A stretch of 64,000 nt of DNA from Acidobacteriota bacterium (GCA_013289665.1 JABCZN010000010.1:62001-126000); one strand, 5' to 3'; numbered from the stretch's first letter, positions 38,394-47,948 are shown. Notes: generated by a model not told the origin, from the letters alone. Made by a program: numbers and translations.

Positions 38394-39221
38394 ATGGGAT
38401 TTCTGACGGAAGGCGTGGCGGTGATTACGGGGGCGGGCTCCGGGATGGGGCGGTCGTTGGCACAGCAGTTGGCGGGGATGGGCGCGTCGCTCGCGATTTC
38501 AGACGTGGACGAGAAGGGGCTCGCAGAGACCGCGGCTCTGCTCGGTTCGCCGAGAGGCAAGGTGACAGAGCATGTCGTGAATGTTGCCGACGAGGCGCAG
38601 GTGCGGACGTTCGCGGAAGAGGTGGCCGCGAAGCATGGGCGGGCCACGGTGCTTTTTAACAACGCGGGTGTGGCGGTGCTCGGAAAATTTGAGGAATTGT
38701 CGCTCGAGGACATCCGCTGGCTGATGGAGATCAATTTCTGGGGCGTGATTCACGGGGTGTTTTATTTCATGCCGCTGCTGAAGAAGGAACGGCGGGCGCA
38801 CATCGTGAATACGTCAAGCGTTTTCGGGCTGGTGGGAGTTGTGGGGCAAACGGCATACTGCGCGAGCAAATTCGCGGTAAGAGGCTTCACGGAATCGCTG
38901 CGGCATGAACTGGAGGGCACGAATATTTTTGTGACCAGTGTGCATCCCGGAGGCATCAAGACGGCGATTGCGAAACGTGCGCGACTGGGGGCACGGGCGA
39001 AGGCAAACTTGCATCCAGATAGCGTTTCACGGTTTGACCGCGTGGCGATTACGACCGCGGAAGACGCGGCGGCACGGATATTGAAGGGCGTGGAGACGTA
39101 CGAGCCGCGGGTGCTGATTGGGCGGGATTGCTGGCAGGCGGATATTCTGCAGCGGTTGCGGCCGGTGGGGTATTGGAAAACGATCGCGAAGAAGATTCAG
39201 GATCCGGACGTGAGGAAGTAG
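38394..39221 (+). CDS. Short-chain dehydrogenase/reductase
   Basis: A 275-residue classical SDR. The NAD(P)-binding motif is TGAGSGMGRS, followed by FNNAGVAVLG, the catalytic serine region NTSSVFG and YCASKFAVRG (YxxxK). The C-terminal region (about residues 235-275) is typical of SDRs acting on lipids or small alcohols, but the substrate is not evident. The start at 38394 follows AGAAGGCGG; the longer frame from 38307 lacks family similarity at its N-terminus. Confidence 0.9.
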   Translation: MGFLTEGVAVITGAGSGMGRSLAQQLAGMGASLAISDVDEKGLAETAALLGSPRGKVTEHVVNVADEAQVRTFAEEVAAKHGRATVLFNNAGVAVLGKFEELSLEDIRWLMEINFWGVIHGVFYFMPLLKKERRAHIVNTSSVFGLVGVVGQTAYCASKFAVRGFTESLRHELEGTNIFVTSVHPGGIKTAIAKRARLGARAKANLHPDSVSRFDRVAITTAEDAAARILKGVETYEPRVLIGRDCWQADILQRLRPVGYWKTIAKKIQDPDVRK

Positions 39222-39290
39222 AAGCGGGCGAGCGACGGCTTGGCAAGGACCTGTACTACAATTGCAGATTTGTAATACAATCGAAGAATC

Positions 39291-39521
39291 ATGACGAGCA
39301 TTGTACAGGCCCGTTTGGATGATAAATCGAAAAAAACGCTGGTGGCGCTGTCTCGGGCCCTTGGGTGGAGCCGCTCGGAGGTTTTGCGGGAAGGTTTGCG
39401 CATTCTCGAATCAGGATATCTGCGCCGGAAGAAGCGCGGGGTGATCGGCCTGGGGAAATTCCGTTCCGGCGTCACGGACCTTGGTTCGAACAAGAAACAT
39501 CTGCGGGATTTCGGAAAGTGA
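39291..39521 (+). CDS. Ribbon-helix-helix antitoxin-like protein
   Basis: A 76-residue protein with an Arc/CopG-like N-terminus (SIVQARLDDKSKKTLVALSRALGWSRS, read as the strand VQARL followed by two helices) and a basic C-terminal part that would bind the toxin. It overlaps the following PIN gene by four bases (GTGA), so it is the antitoxin half of a VapBC-like module that would repress its own promoter. Confidence 0.82.
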   Translation: MTSIVQARLDDKSKKTLVALSRALGWSRSEVLREGLRILESGYLRRKKRGVIGLGKFRSGVTDLGSNKKHLRDFGK

Positions 39522-39934
39522 AGCCGGTCCTTTTGGACTCGGGGGTGATCGTCGCGCTGCTTGATCGAAGCGAGGCCCATCATGAAGCGTGTGCGCGAAT
39601 TGTCCGGTCGCTCGAGAGGCCGATGATTACCTGCGAAGCGGTGATTGCCGAGAGCTGCTACTTGTTACGACGCCTGAAGGGGGCTTCGGAGGCCGTGATG
39701 GAGAATGTCGCGGCGGGAATTTTTGAAATTCCGTTTCAGCTTTCCGGCGCTACGAGCGGAGTCAGAGAGTACCTGCGAAAGTACCGGGACCGGCGAATCG
39801 ACCTTGCAGGCGCATGCCTGATTTCGATGGCCGAGGAGTTCGCGACAGGCGAGGTTCTTACCCTGGACAGGGATTTCGACTTCTATCGTTGGAGCAGGAA
39901 CAAACCGTTCCGGCGACTGCCGGAGACGGGATAG
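39518..39934 (+). CDS. PIN-domain toxin, VapC-like
   Basis: A 138-residue PIN protein starting with GTG. Acidic residues lie in LLDSGVIVALLDRSEAHHEA, CEAVIAESCYLL, RIDLAGACLISMAEE and VLTLDRDFDFYRW, the four clusters that coordinate metal in VapC ribonucleases. The GTG at 39518 overlaps the stop of the antitoxin gene. The longer frame from 39365 only covers that antitoxin out of frame and is not used. Confidence 0.88.
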   Translation: MKPVLLDSGVIVALLDRSEAHHEACARIVRSLERPMITCEAVIAESCYLLRRLKGASEAVMENVAAGIFEIPFQLSGATSGVREYLRKYRDRRIDLAGACLISMAEEFATGEVLTLDRDFDFYRWSRNKPFRRLPETG

Positions 39935-40105
39935 AGCTGGCCGCGAAGCCAGTATGGGCGGGTGTTTCCAGGCCCCGCCGCCCGACCAGGGTTGCCTGCC
40001 GTTCAAAGTATTTCCTTCTGCTCGGAATAAGAAAAACTCAAGACAGGTGAGCAGGTGCGGAGGCTATAATGCGCGCACTCTGGTTCAGAATTGGGGAGGC
40101 CGAGT

Positions 40106-41677
40106 ATGCCGATTATCGCGGCTGCAGCCGAATGGGAAAGCCTGTCCGCTCGCATTCGATCCGAGGCGCCGGAGGCGTTTGATTCCGAGGGACGCGTTCT
40201 AAACCTGATTGAGGGGGAGTGGAAGGACCCGGGATTCGGAAGGCACTACGAATCGCCGATTGACGGGCGGAGCCTGGGGCGGATCCCGATGATTGAGCTG
40301 GAAACCGCGCGCATCGCGGTGAAGTTTGCAAAGGCCGAGGCGGCTGGCTGGGCCCTGACCGATCTGGACGAGCGGCGGAGGCGGGTGAACGATTGCCTGG
40401 CGGGACTCGAGAAGCAGAAAGAGCTGATTGCGCTTTTGCTGATGTGGGAGATCGGGAAGCCCTACGCGCAGGCGTTGACGGATATTGAGCGGTGCATGAG
40501 CGGAGTGGACTGGTATGTGGCGAACATCGAGAGCATGCTGGGCGACCGGGCGCCGCTGGGGCTGATTTCAAACATTGCGTCGTGGAACTATCCGATGTCG
40601 GTGCTGATGCACTCGGTTCTGGTCGAGGCGCTGGCGGGGAATGCGACGATTTCAAAGACCCCGACCGACGGCGGCTTGTATGCACTGACGCTGGCACATG
40701 CGGTGGCGCGGAAGTGTGGGTTGCCGGTGTCGCTCGTGAGCGGGTCGGGCGGGCAGTTGAGCGAAGCGCTGGTGCGGAATGAGTTCGTGGATTGCCTGGC
40801 GTTTGTGGGCGGGAAGACAAACGGCGGGGTGATCGCTTCGTCGCTGTACGACGAAAAGAAACGATACATGCTGGAGATGGAGGGAGTGAACACGTACGGG
40901 GTGTGGAAATTTTCGGATTGGGCGGGGCTGGGGCAGCAGTTGAAGAAGGGATTTGATTACGGGAAGCAGCGGTGCACGGCGTATGTGCGGTATGTGGTGC
41001 AGAGGGAACTGTTTCCGCAATTTCTTGAGATGTACCTGCCGGTGCTGCGTGGGCTGCGCTATGGGAATCCGGTGATGGTGGAAAAGGAGACGGACCCGCT
41101 GCCGAAACTCGATTTCGGGCCGCTGATCAACAGCAAGAAGGTGGAAGAGCTGCGGGTGCTGTATGTGGAAGCGCTGGGGAAAGGCGCGATCAGCTTGTTT
41201 GAGGGCGGCGTCGAAGAAAGCATGATATTTCCGAATCAGGACACGTCGGCGTACGTGGGGCCGGCGGCGCTGCTGAACATTCCGAAGAATTGCCGGCTGT
41301 ATCACAGCGAGCCGTTCGGGCCGATTGATACGATTGTAGTGGTGGACCATATTGAAGAGCTGATTTCGGAGATGAACGTGTCGAACGGTGCGCTGGTGTC
41401 TTCAATTGCGTGCGATGACGCGAAGATTGCGCGGCGGGTGGCGGAAGAGTTGCGAGCGTTCAAGGTAGGGATCAATTCGATCAAGTCGCGCGGGGACCGG
41501 GAAGAGGTGTTTGGCGGCGTGGGGCAGTCGTGGAAAGGATGTTTTGTGGGCGGGCGCTATCTGGTGCTGGCGGTGACGGCGGGTGAACCGGGGGAGAAGT
41601 TATATGGGAATTTTCCGGATCATTCGCGGATGCCGGAGGAGTTGATGTTGAGGGCGGTGGGGGCGGGGCACGGATGA
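40106..41677 (+). CDS. Aldehyde dehydrogenase family protein
   Basis: A 523-residue ALDH-superfamily enzyme. The catalytic cysteine is in YGKQRCTAYV and the general-base glutamate in MLEMEGVNTYG, both at the expected spacing. SNIASWNYPMSVLMHS is the cofactor-binding NPFPW-type region and AFVGGKTNGG replaces the usual F(T/V)GS box. These departures place it in a divergent branch; the aldehyde substrate is unknown. The start at 40106 has GGGGAGG about 6 bases upstream. Confidence 0.88.
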   Translation: MPIIAAAAEWESLSARIRSEAPEAFDSEGRVLNLIEGEWKDPGFGRHYESPIDGRSLGRIPMIELETARIAVKFAKAEAAGWALTDLDERRRRVNDCLAGLEKQKELIALLLMWEIGKPYAQALTDIERCMSGVDWYVANIESMLGDRAPLGLISNIASWNYPMSVLMHSVLVEALAGNATISKTPTDGGLYALTLAHAVARKCGLPVSLVSGSGGQLSEALVRNEFVDCLAFVGGKTNGGVIASSLYDEKKRYMLEMEGVNTYGVWKFSDWAGLGQQLKKGFDYGKQRCTAYVRYVVQRELFPQFLEMYLPVLRGLRYGNPVMVEKETDPLPKLDFGPLINSKKVEELRVLYVEALGKGAISLFEGGVEESMIFPNQDTSAYVGPAALLNIPKNCRLYHSEPFGPIDTIVVVDHIEELISEMNVSNGALVSSIACDDAKIARRVAEELRAFKVGINSIKSRGDREEVFGGVGQSWKGCFVGGRYLVLAVTAGEPGEKLYGNFPDHSRMPEELMLRAVGAGHG

Positions 41678-41683
41678 GGCTCG

Positions 41684-41708
41684 GGCCCCCCGAAGGTGGC
41701 CGCTACGC
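41684..41708. repeat. Dispersed inverted repeat, family B copy 1 (degenerate)
   Basis: GGCCCCCCGAAGGTGGCC, followed by GCTACG, resembles the better-preserved copy at 57435-57452. It lies in the 49-base gap between the ALDH gene and the convergent HTH gene. Confidence 0.55.
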
Positions 41709-41726
41709 GGGGTTTCGGTGTGGTCG

Positions 41727-42302
41727 CTACCGGCGTGGCCGCGGAGGAGGCAGGGGTGTCAAGACGACAGTAACGGCGTAGAGCCGCCCATGGCGACCGA
41801 CCGTGGCCATTTCCCGATTGAGCTTGTGGATGGAACGGTTCACTTCGGCAATCTGGCCGTGCGATAGCCAGGCGGTCTTGCGCAAGGCCCACAATTCGCG
41901 ATGCGGACCGGAGATGGATGCTTCGGCAGCCTTAAAACTGTTCCTGAAATCGCGGATACCCAGTCGCAACATGGAAGCAATGATCGCGTTTATCTCCTTA
42001 GCATTGCCATTCCGTCCGAACGCATAGTGGAGGCTTAATTCCGGCGCGACCGCGCGGAAGAGGACTTCACGGCGGCCCTGGACGAGGCGAAAGCCCGCGC
42101 TGCGGACCAGACCTGCCTTTTTGAGGATACGCAGATGGAAGTAAAGAGAATCTGCGGGCTTTCCCAAGGCGGAGGCAAGTTCAGCAACAGAAACCGCGCC
42201 CATTCTGGGCAGCACATCCACAATTTCCTGACGGGCAGGGGCAGCCAGAGCGCGCATCTGGCGCTTGCTTCGGATGATGCAGTTGTCAATTTGCCTGGTC
42301 AT
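41727..42302 (-). CDS. ArsR-like winged-helix transcriptional regulator
   Basis: A 191-residue protein. An ArsR-type HTH spans about residues 12-85: MRALAAPARQEIVDVL, VSVAELASALGKPADSLYFHLRILKKAGLV, then a wing ending QGRREVLFR. The following helical region (about residues 95-170) is probably for dimerisation or effector binding. No metal-binding cysteines are visible. A near-perfect palindrome 23 bases upstream of its start is the likely operator, shared with the divergent retropepsin gene. Confidence 0.85.
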   Translation of the reverse strand: MTRQIDNCIIRSKRQMRALAAPARQEIVDVLPRMGAVSVAELASALGKPADSLYFHLRILKKAGLVRSAGFRLVQGRREVLFRAVAPELSLHYAFGRNGNAKEINAIIASMLRLGIRDFRNSFKAAEASISGPHRELWALRKTAWLSHGQIAEVNRSIHKLNREMATVGRHGRLYAVTVVLTPLPPPRPRR

Positions 42303-42324
42303 GGGGTAGAATCCTGTCTTGCTC

Positions 42325-42350
42325 GTTGAATATATTGTATTTTATTCAAC
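42325..42350. promoter_or_regulatory. Palindromic operator between the HTH and retropepsin genes
   Basis: GTTGAATA-N10-TATTCAAC, an 8-bp perfect inverted repeat in an AT-rich patch, centred about 35 bases from the HTH start and about 103 from the retropepsin start. It has the size of a dimeric winged-helix site. The AT-rich centre could hold promoter elements for both directions. Confidence 0.65.
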
Positions 42351-42439
42351 AAGTGAAACTAGCGTCCGGAACTTTCACTGGAAAGAATATCCCGGGCGTC
42401 CATCATCCTTCCGAACGGAAAAGAAAGAAAGGGCCCCAG

Positions 42440-43798
42440 ATGAAAAAGCCAATGGAAGTCCGCTGCGGGGCAGTTCTGCTGCTGGCGTTGCTGTCGATCC
42501 CAGTTTCCGTGAGTTGTGCGCAAAGCCACCCTGACCCCACGGAGAATGGTCCCGACCTGGAGTTAAAAGAGTTCCGGCTGGACGAGTTGGAAGCAAGGCT
42601 GCGGACAATGGAGCCGGGACCGGAACGGGACTATTTCGCCGGAGTGCTGGCCAACAGAACGGGTCATATTGAAGAGTCCATCCAGCTGCTGAACGGAGTT
42701 TTGCCGGCCGTGCGCGGATCTCGCCGGGACCGCGCGGAGATTGCCCTGGAGGCATTGGCGGACGACTACACGAAAACGTTTCGGTATGCGGATGCGGCAC
42801 GAGCGTATGACGATTTATTGGCCCATTTCCCTGACCGGTTGAAGGGAGAAAAACTGCAGCATCGAAAAGATGACGCGAAGCTCGCGCAGATTTTGCGGGA
42901 GGCGCCCGCGCAGACGCTCACCTGGAACGGGGCTACGAACCTGAAGACCGAGCGCAATCCGCTGAATTCCTTGAACGTGGAACTGACGGTCAATGGAGTA
43001 CGGGGACCGTGGCTGCTCGATACAGGCGCCAATTTTTCCGTGGTGACGAAGAGTTTGGCGGAACGATTGGGGTTGAAGCTGCTCGAGGGTGTCGCAGAGG
43101 CGCAGGCTGGGATCACCGGAATCGAAAACCCGTTGCGGGTCGGGCTGATTCCCACCCTGGAGATGGGCGGCGCCACACTGCACAATGTGGTGGTGTTGGT
43201 ACTGGAGGATGCGAACTTGAAGATAAGCCTGGGTAAGGGGTCTTACCAGATCGATGGAATTATCGGGTATCCAGTGTTTCAGGCTCTCGGGACGGTCACC
43301 TTCCGCCACGATGATGAATTCCAGGCGGGAGAGAAAACGCCGGCTACCGGGAAGGGAGCGCGAATGTTTATGGAAGGACTGACGCCGATTATCCAGTGCG
43401 AGGTGGAAGGAAAAGAGCTTCCGTTCAGCTTTGATACAGGTGCTTCGGATAGCGATCTTTTCCTGCGGTACCTCGAACGATTTCACGATGAGTCCAGAAC
43501 CTGGAAGAAGGGCAAGGCAATGTCTGCCGGTGCGGGCGGGGTTGTGAAACTGAAGATTTACATCCAGCCGGAAGTGAAGATCGGGATCGGGGATAAAGTG
43601 GTGACGCTCAAGAAAGTCACGATTCATCGATCCGGTACCGGAACAGACATCGCAGAACTCTATGGGAATCTTGGGCAAGACGTGGTGGCAAATTTTGAAA
43701 GTTTCACGCTGGATTTCATTGGGATGACCTTTCGCCTGGGTGAACCGTTGCCTGCCGGCAAGGATCACGAGAGGAAATCGGGGTTCGGAGACGAGTGA
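42440..43798 (+). CDS. Exported retropepsin-like aspartic protease
   Basis: About 452 residues with a signal peptide (VRCGAVLLLALLSIPVSVSC). A helical region (about 30-155, TPR-like around EALADDYTKTFRYADAARAYDDLL) precedes two retropepsin-like domains, each with a DTG motif: LLDTGANFSVV and SFDTGASDSDL. Active retropepsins form their site from two DTG-bearing units, so this chain could be a self-contained protease. It is divergent from an HTH regulator with a shared operator. The start at 42440 gives the signal peptide; the upstream frame reaches back through the operator and is not credible. Confidence 0.85.
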   Translation: MKKPMEVRCGAVLLLALLSIPVSVSCAQSHPDPTENGPDLELKEFRLDELEARLRTMEPGPERDYFAGVLANRTGHIEESIQLLNGVLPAVRGSRRDRAEIALEALADDYTKTFRYADAARAYDDLLAHFPDRLKGEKLQHRKDDAKLAQILREAPAQTLTWNGATNLKTERNPLNSLNVELTVNGVRGPWLLDTGANFSVVTKSLAERLGLKLLEGVAEAQAGITGIENPLRVGLIPTLEMGGATLHNVVVLVLEDANLKISLGKGSYQIDGIIGYPVFQALGTVTFRHDDEFQAGEKTPATGKGARMFMEGLTPIIQCEVEGKELPFSFDTGASDSDLFLRYLERFHDESRTWKKGKAMSAGAGGVVKLKIYIQPEVKIGIGDKVVTLKKVTIHRSGTGTDIAELYGNLGQDVVANFESFTLDFIGMTFRLGEPLPAGKDHERKSGFGDE

Positions 43799-44044
43799 GA
43801 AGCACCCGGCGGCTGCCGGAGGTGCCGGAGGACGGGATTTTGACGAATGATGGGGCGGGGAATATACTGCGCGGGTGGAGCGGGTTTCCGATCTCGATAT
43901 TGATCGCCCTCGAAGAAAAGAGTACGCGGAGAGCGCTGAGGTTCGCAGAGAAGAGTTCGGAGAAGAGGCTGGCCCTCCTCGGGCAGGAAGCTGGGAAGCT
44001 CTGAGGATTGGGGACGCAGCTTTCAAGAGATAGGAAAGGGTGCT

Positions 44045-44350
44045 ATGGCGTTTGTCAGGACGGTGAAGGTGGCAGAAGTTCCGGCGGGAACGATACGGGA
44101 GTTGCAGGTAGAAGGCAAGGCGGTGGCAGTGGCCAACGTTGGCGGGAAGATTTATGCGATCAATAACGCCTGCCTCCATCGCGGGGGGCCGCTGGGGGAG
44201 GGTTCGCTCGAGGGAAAAGTGGTGACCTGCCCGTGGCACGGCTGGCAATATGACGTGACAGATGGGAAGGTCGTCGAGAACCCTGCGGCGGCCGTCGATT
44301 GTTATCCTACGGAGGTACGCGCGGACGATATCTTCATTGATGTGGGCTGA
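44045..44350 (+). CDS. Rieske-type [2Fe-2S] ferredoxin
   Basis: A 101-residue protein with both Rieske boxes: CLHRGGPLG and CPWHGWQYD, each supplying one cysteine and one histidine. There is no membrane anchor, so it is a soluble ferredoxin-type component like those of dioxygenases or NirD. It lies downstream of the retropepsin gene on the same strand but 246 bases away, with no oxygenase or reductase nearby. Function therefore unassigned. Confidence 0.92.
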   Translation: MAFVRTVKVAEVPAGTIRELQVEGKAVAVANVGGKIYAINNACLHRGGPLGEGSLEGKVVTCPWHGWQYDVTDGKVVENPAAAVDCYPTEVRADDIFIDVG

Positions 44351-44537
44351 AATTTTGGCAAGAACTCGATTCGACGACGAGCTTCCTGTAAGCAAAACAA
44401 AATAAGGTATTTATCGTGAAGTAAGGGTCGAATGGGCGCATTTTTTTGGGTTTTGCACACCGCGGCGCCCCTATCCCTCACATTTTGTTTGGTTTTCCTT
44501 GTTCGACCGTGTATATTTTCCCCGGCTTTGGGTGAAG

Positions 44538-44999
44538 ATGGCGAATTCGACTCCTCAGACACGACATTATTGGATCTTCAGCACCGACCCGCACCACTAT
44601 CACTGGGACACACTTTTCGTTAAGGGCAAAGAAATGTGGCACGGGGCGGGTTCGAAACCCGACGCTATCCGCGCGCTTAAACAGGTGAAGCGCGGGGACC
44701 GCGTGCTTTGCTACCATTCCGCTCCCGAACGTTCCCTCTACTCGATAGCCGAAGTTTCGCGGGACCCGTATCCCGACCCGCATGATTACAAGGGGAAAAA
44801 CCTGGTGGCGGACCTGCGGGCGTTTGAAAAATTGCCGCGGCCGGTGACGCTGGCGGAGATGCGCGCGAATCCTGCGGTGAGAAAAGCGAAGCTGCTCAAG
44901 AATGTGCGCCTGCTGATTTCGCCGATCAGCGAAGGAGAATACCTCGAATTGCTGCGGATGGCAGGGATTGTGGCCACACCAGGAGTGCCATTGCCCTAG
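44538..44999 (+). CDS. EVE-domain protein
   Basis: A 153-residue protein (ATG 44538; a longer frame begins at 44499). Aromatic residues and WIFSTDPHHYHWDTLF, GDRVLCYHSAPERSLYSIAEV and LLISPISEGEYLELLRMAG fit the EVE fold, which binds modified bases in nucleic acids. Roles in bacteria are mostly unproven; some EVE proteins accompany restriction-type systems, but none is adjacent here. Confidence 0.75.
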   Translation: MANSTPQTRHYWIFSTDPHHYHWDTLFVKGKEMWHGAGSKPDAIRALKQVKRGDRVLCYHSAPERSLYSIAEVSRDPYPDPHDYKGKNLVADLRAFEKLPRPVTLAEMRANPAVRKAKLLKNVRLLISPISEGEYLELLRMAGIVATPGVPLP

Positions 45000-45124
45000 G
45001 GAGGCGATTACCCGCGCAAGGGGCCACCCTTCCTTCCTCAGGGCAAGCCTGAAGGTGGTCGCCCGACGAGCTTATATTGAGGGCCGCGCGTCCAATGGCT
45101 AGGGTTGTGTTCAAGGAAAAACCA

Positions 45125-46468
45125 ATGAAAAGCAGATGGAACGAACGGGTACCAGTGCTGGTGCTCCTGGCGGCGGTGGCGTGTGTTTCTGGGGCTAGCG
45201 GGCAAGAATATCCAGTGGCGACGAAGACGTTGAAGAACGGGATGAAGATACTGGTCGAGACCGACCACAGCATTCCGAACGTGGCGCTGTACACGTTCTA
45301 TAAGGTGGGGTCGCGCAACGAGCGGCCGGGGACGACCGGGCTGTCGCATTTTTTCGAGCACATGATGTTCAACGGCGCGAAGAAATATGGGCCGGGGGAT
45401 CTCGACAAGGCCATGGAATCAAATGGCGGGTCGAATAACGCGTACACGACGCGGAATGTGACCGTCTATCAGGATTGGTTTCCGCGGACGGCGCTGGAAC
45501 TGATTTTTGATATTGAATCGGATCGCATCCGGGATTTGAGCTTTGACCCGAAGAAAATCGAGAGCGAGCGCGGCGTGGTGGCCAGCGAGCGCCGGAGCAG
45601 CGTGGATGGGCAGAACGAGGGCGTGCTCGATGAACAGCTGTGGGCGACGGCGTTCATCGCGCATCCTTACCAGTGGCCGGTGGTGGGCTGGATGACGGAC
45701 ATCGAGCATTGGACGATTGAGGATTTGAAGCATCATTTTGAAATGGGGTATTCGCCGAGCAACGCCACGATGGTGATTGCCGGGGATGTGACGCCGGAAG
45801 AGGTGTTCGCGCTGGCGGAGAAATACCTGGAGCCGATTCCGGCACATGCGCCTCCGCCAGCGGTGACGACGACTGAGCCGGCGCAACTCGGAGAGAGGCG
45901 GCTGGTGGTGCGGAAGCCGGCGGAATTGCCGCTGCTGATGATTGCCTACCACGTGCCGCAGACCAACAGTCCGGATTTTTACGCGCTGAACGTGATGAGG
46001 TCGATTCTGTTTCAGGGAGAGAGTTCGCGGATGTACCAGCGGCTGGTGGACAAGGATCAAATCGCGCTGGACGTGGAATCGGAATCGGACAATGCGTTTG
46101 ACCCGACGCTCCTGCTGTTTCTGGCTCAGCCGAAGCAGGGTGTGGAACCGGCGGCCTGCGAGAAGGCGATTTATGAAGAGGTGGAGCGCTTGGAGAGTGC
46201 GCCGGTTTCGGATCGGGAACTGGAGAAGGCAAAGAATTTCCGGCTGGCGGAATTCTACCGGCAGGTGCGGACGATCAATGGACGGGCCAACACGCTGGGG
46301 ACGTATGAGGTGTTCTTTGGGGATTACCGGAAATTTTTTGAAGCGGCGAAAAATTACAGCGCGGTGACGAAGGAAGATGTGCAGCGCGTGGCAAAGCAGT
46401 ACCTCGGAGCAAATAATCGGACGGTGGCGACGCTCGTGCCAGAGAACGGGGACAAGGGCAAGCCATGA
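45125..46468 (+). CDS. M16 family metallopeptidase, catalytic subunit
   Basis: About 447 residues. A signal peptide (VLVLLAAVACVSGASG) precedes an M16 domain with the inverted zinc motif HFFEH (HxxEH) in GLSHFFEHMMFNG. A downstream glutamate is likely in the ESERGVVASERRSS segment. It overlaps the next gene by four bases (ATGA), forming an active/inactive M16 pair of the kind exported by many Gram-negatives. The start at 45125 has AAGGA upstream. Confidence 0.93.
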   Translation: MKSRWNERVPVLVLLAAVACVSGASGQEYPVATKTLKNGMKILVETDHSIPNVALYTFYKVGSRNERPGTTGLSHFFEHMMFNGAKKYGPGDLDKAMESNGGSNNAYTTRNVTVYQDWFPRTALELIFDIESDRIRDLSFDPKKIESERGVVASERRSSVDGQNEGVLDEQLWATAFIAHPYQWPVVGWMTDIEHWTIEDLKHHFEMGYSPSNATMVIAGDVTPEEVFALAEKYLEPIPAHAPPPAVTTTEPAQLGERRLVVRKPAELPLLMIAYHVPQTNSPDFYALNVMRSILFQGESSRMYQRLVDKDQIALDVESESDNAFDPTLLLFLAQPKQGVEPAACEKAIYEEVERLESAPVSDRELEKAKNFRLAEFYRQVRTINGRANTLGTYEVFFGDYRKFFEAAKNYSAVTKEDVQRVAKQYLGANNRTVATLVPENGDKGKP

Positions 46469-47880
46469 GAATGATGACGAAGAAGGGGTTTCGACTGGCG
46501 CTGGCGTTAGCGATGTTTGCTCTGGCTTCCCCGGCTGGAGCGCAGAAGCTCGAGATGCCGCCGCATGAGAAGGTGGTGCTGAAGAACGGGTTGACGGTGC
46601 TGTTGCTGGAAAAGCACAGCGTGCCGATGGTGAGCGTTGCGGGGATTGTGAAGGCGGGCGGCCTGGCGGATCCGGCGGGGCAGGAGGGGCTGGCTTCGAC
46701 AACTGCGGGATTGCTGCGCAAAGGCACGAAAACGCGCACGGCGCAACAGTTCGCGGGGGATATTGATTTCATTGGCGGAACGTTTGAGGCGGATGCGGGA
46801 GCAGATTATTCCAGCTTCGCGGCGGAGTTTCTTTCAAAGGATACGGGGAAAGGGCTGGAATTGGTCTCCGATGCCCTGCTGCACCCTACGTTTCCCGAGG
46901 CAGAGGTGGCGAAGCTGCTGGGGCAGTCCGTGGACGGGGTGAAGGCAGCAAAAGACAGTGCGCGCGACGTTATTTTCGAATATTACCAGGGCTATCTCTA
47001 CAGCGGGAAGGGCTACGGGCGGCCGACCGGGGGCGATGAGATCTCGCTCAAGAAGATTCAGCGCGATGCGATTCTGAAGTTTTACGACACCTATTACACG
47101 CCGGGGAATACGATTCTGGCTGTGGCGGGGGATTTTAATCCGGCGGAGATGAAGAAGAGGATTGAGGAGATTTTTGGCGCGTGGCCGCCCAAAGCGGCGC
47201 CCGCAATGAAGGAGGAGGCGGCCGGCCCAATGAAGGGCAAGAAACTGCTGCTGGTGAACAAGGCCGATGCTACACAAACCTATTTTGTGATCGGGAATAC
47301 GGGAATTTCGGCGACGGATCCGGACCGGGTGGCGATCGAGGTGGTTAACGCGGTCTTCGGTTCGCGATTTACGTCCATGCTGAACGAGGCGCTGCGGGTG
47401 GAGTCGGGGTTGACGTACGGAGCTACTTCATTTTTTTCACTTCAGAAGGAGCCGGGGCCGTTCGCGATGTTCAGCTTTACGCGGAATGAAACGACGGGGC
47501 AGGCGATCGATTTGGCGCTGGAAGTCCTGAAGAAGCTGCATGCGAACGGGATTACCGGGGAGCAGCTAAGCTCCGCGAAGAGCTATCTGAAGGGGCAGTT
47601 TCCCCCCATGATTGAAACCTCAGGGCAGTTGGCTCGGTTGATTGTGCGGCACGAATTCCTGGGACTGGACGACAGTGAAGTGAACCAGTTCGAGCAGCGG
47701 ATTGACGGGGTGACGCCGGAGATGGCGAAGCAGGCTATTGCGAAACATTTTCCGATGGAGAACCTGACGTTTACCCTGGTCGGGAAGGCGCCGGAGATCG
47801 CGCCGATGGTGAAAAAATACGCGGACAAGCACGATGAGAAGGAGATTTCGGCGCCGGGGTTCTGGCCGGGGTCGAAATAG
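46465..47880 (+). CDS. M16 family peptidase-like subunit lacking the zinc motif
   Basis: A 471-residue protein with a signal peptide (ALALAMFALASPAGAQ) and an M16 fold. The position of the zinc motif reads GLADPAGQEGLASTTAGLL, so HxxEH is absent and the subunit is probably non-catalytic. The C-terminal M16 domain motif GLTYGATS is present. It should pair with the catalytic partner encoded immediately upstream, whose stop overlaps its start. Confidence 0.9.
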   Translation: MRMMTKKGFRLALALAMFALASPAGAQKLEMPPHEKVVLKNGLTVLLLEKHSVPMVSVAGIVKAGGLADPAGQEGLASTTAGLLRKGTKTRTAQQFAGDIDFIGGTFEADAGADYSSFAAEFLSKDTGKGLELVSDALLHPTFPEAEVAKLLGQSVDGVKAAKDSARDVIFEYYQGYLYSGKGYGRPTGGDEISLKKIQRDAILKFYDTYYTPGNTILAVAGDFNPAEMKKRIEEIFGAWPPKAAPAMKEEAAGPMKGKKLLLVNKADATQTYFVIGNTGISATDPDRVAIEVVNAVFGSRFTSMLNEALRVESGLTYGATSFFSLQKEPGPFAMFSFTRNETTGQAIDLALEVLKKLHANGITGEQLSSAKSYLKGQFPPMIETSGQLARLIVRHEFLGLDDSEVNQFEQRIDGVTPEMAKQAIAKHFPMENLTFTLVGKAPEIAPMVKKYADKHDEKEISAPGFWPGSK

Positions 47881-47948
47881 CTACGGGAGGATTTTGGCCG
47901 CAGGTTGTCGGAACACATAAGATTTAAAGGAACTAGCGCGGACGAAGA

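Noticed and set aside
43795..44004. A 69-codon plus-strand frame after the retropepsin gene
   Set aside because: It has no protein features. Its sequence resembles the repeat-rich non-coding DNA typical of gaps in this window, although its GTG overlaps the previous stop.
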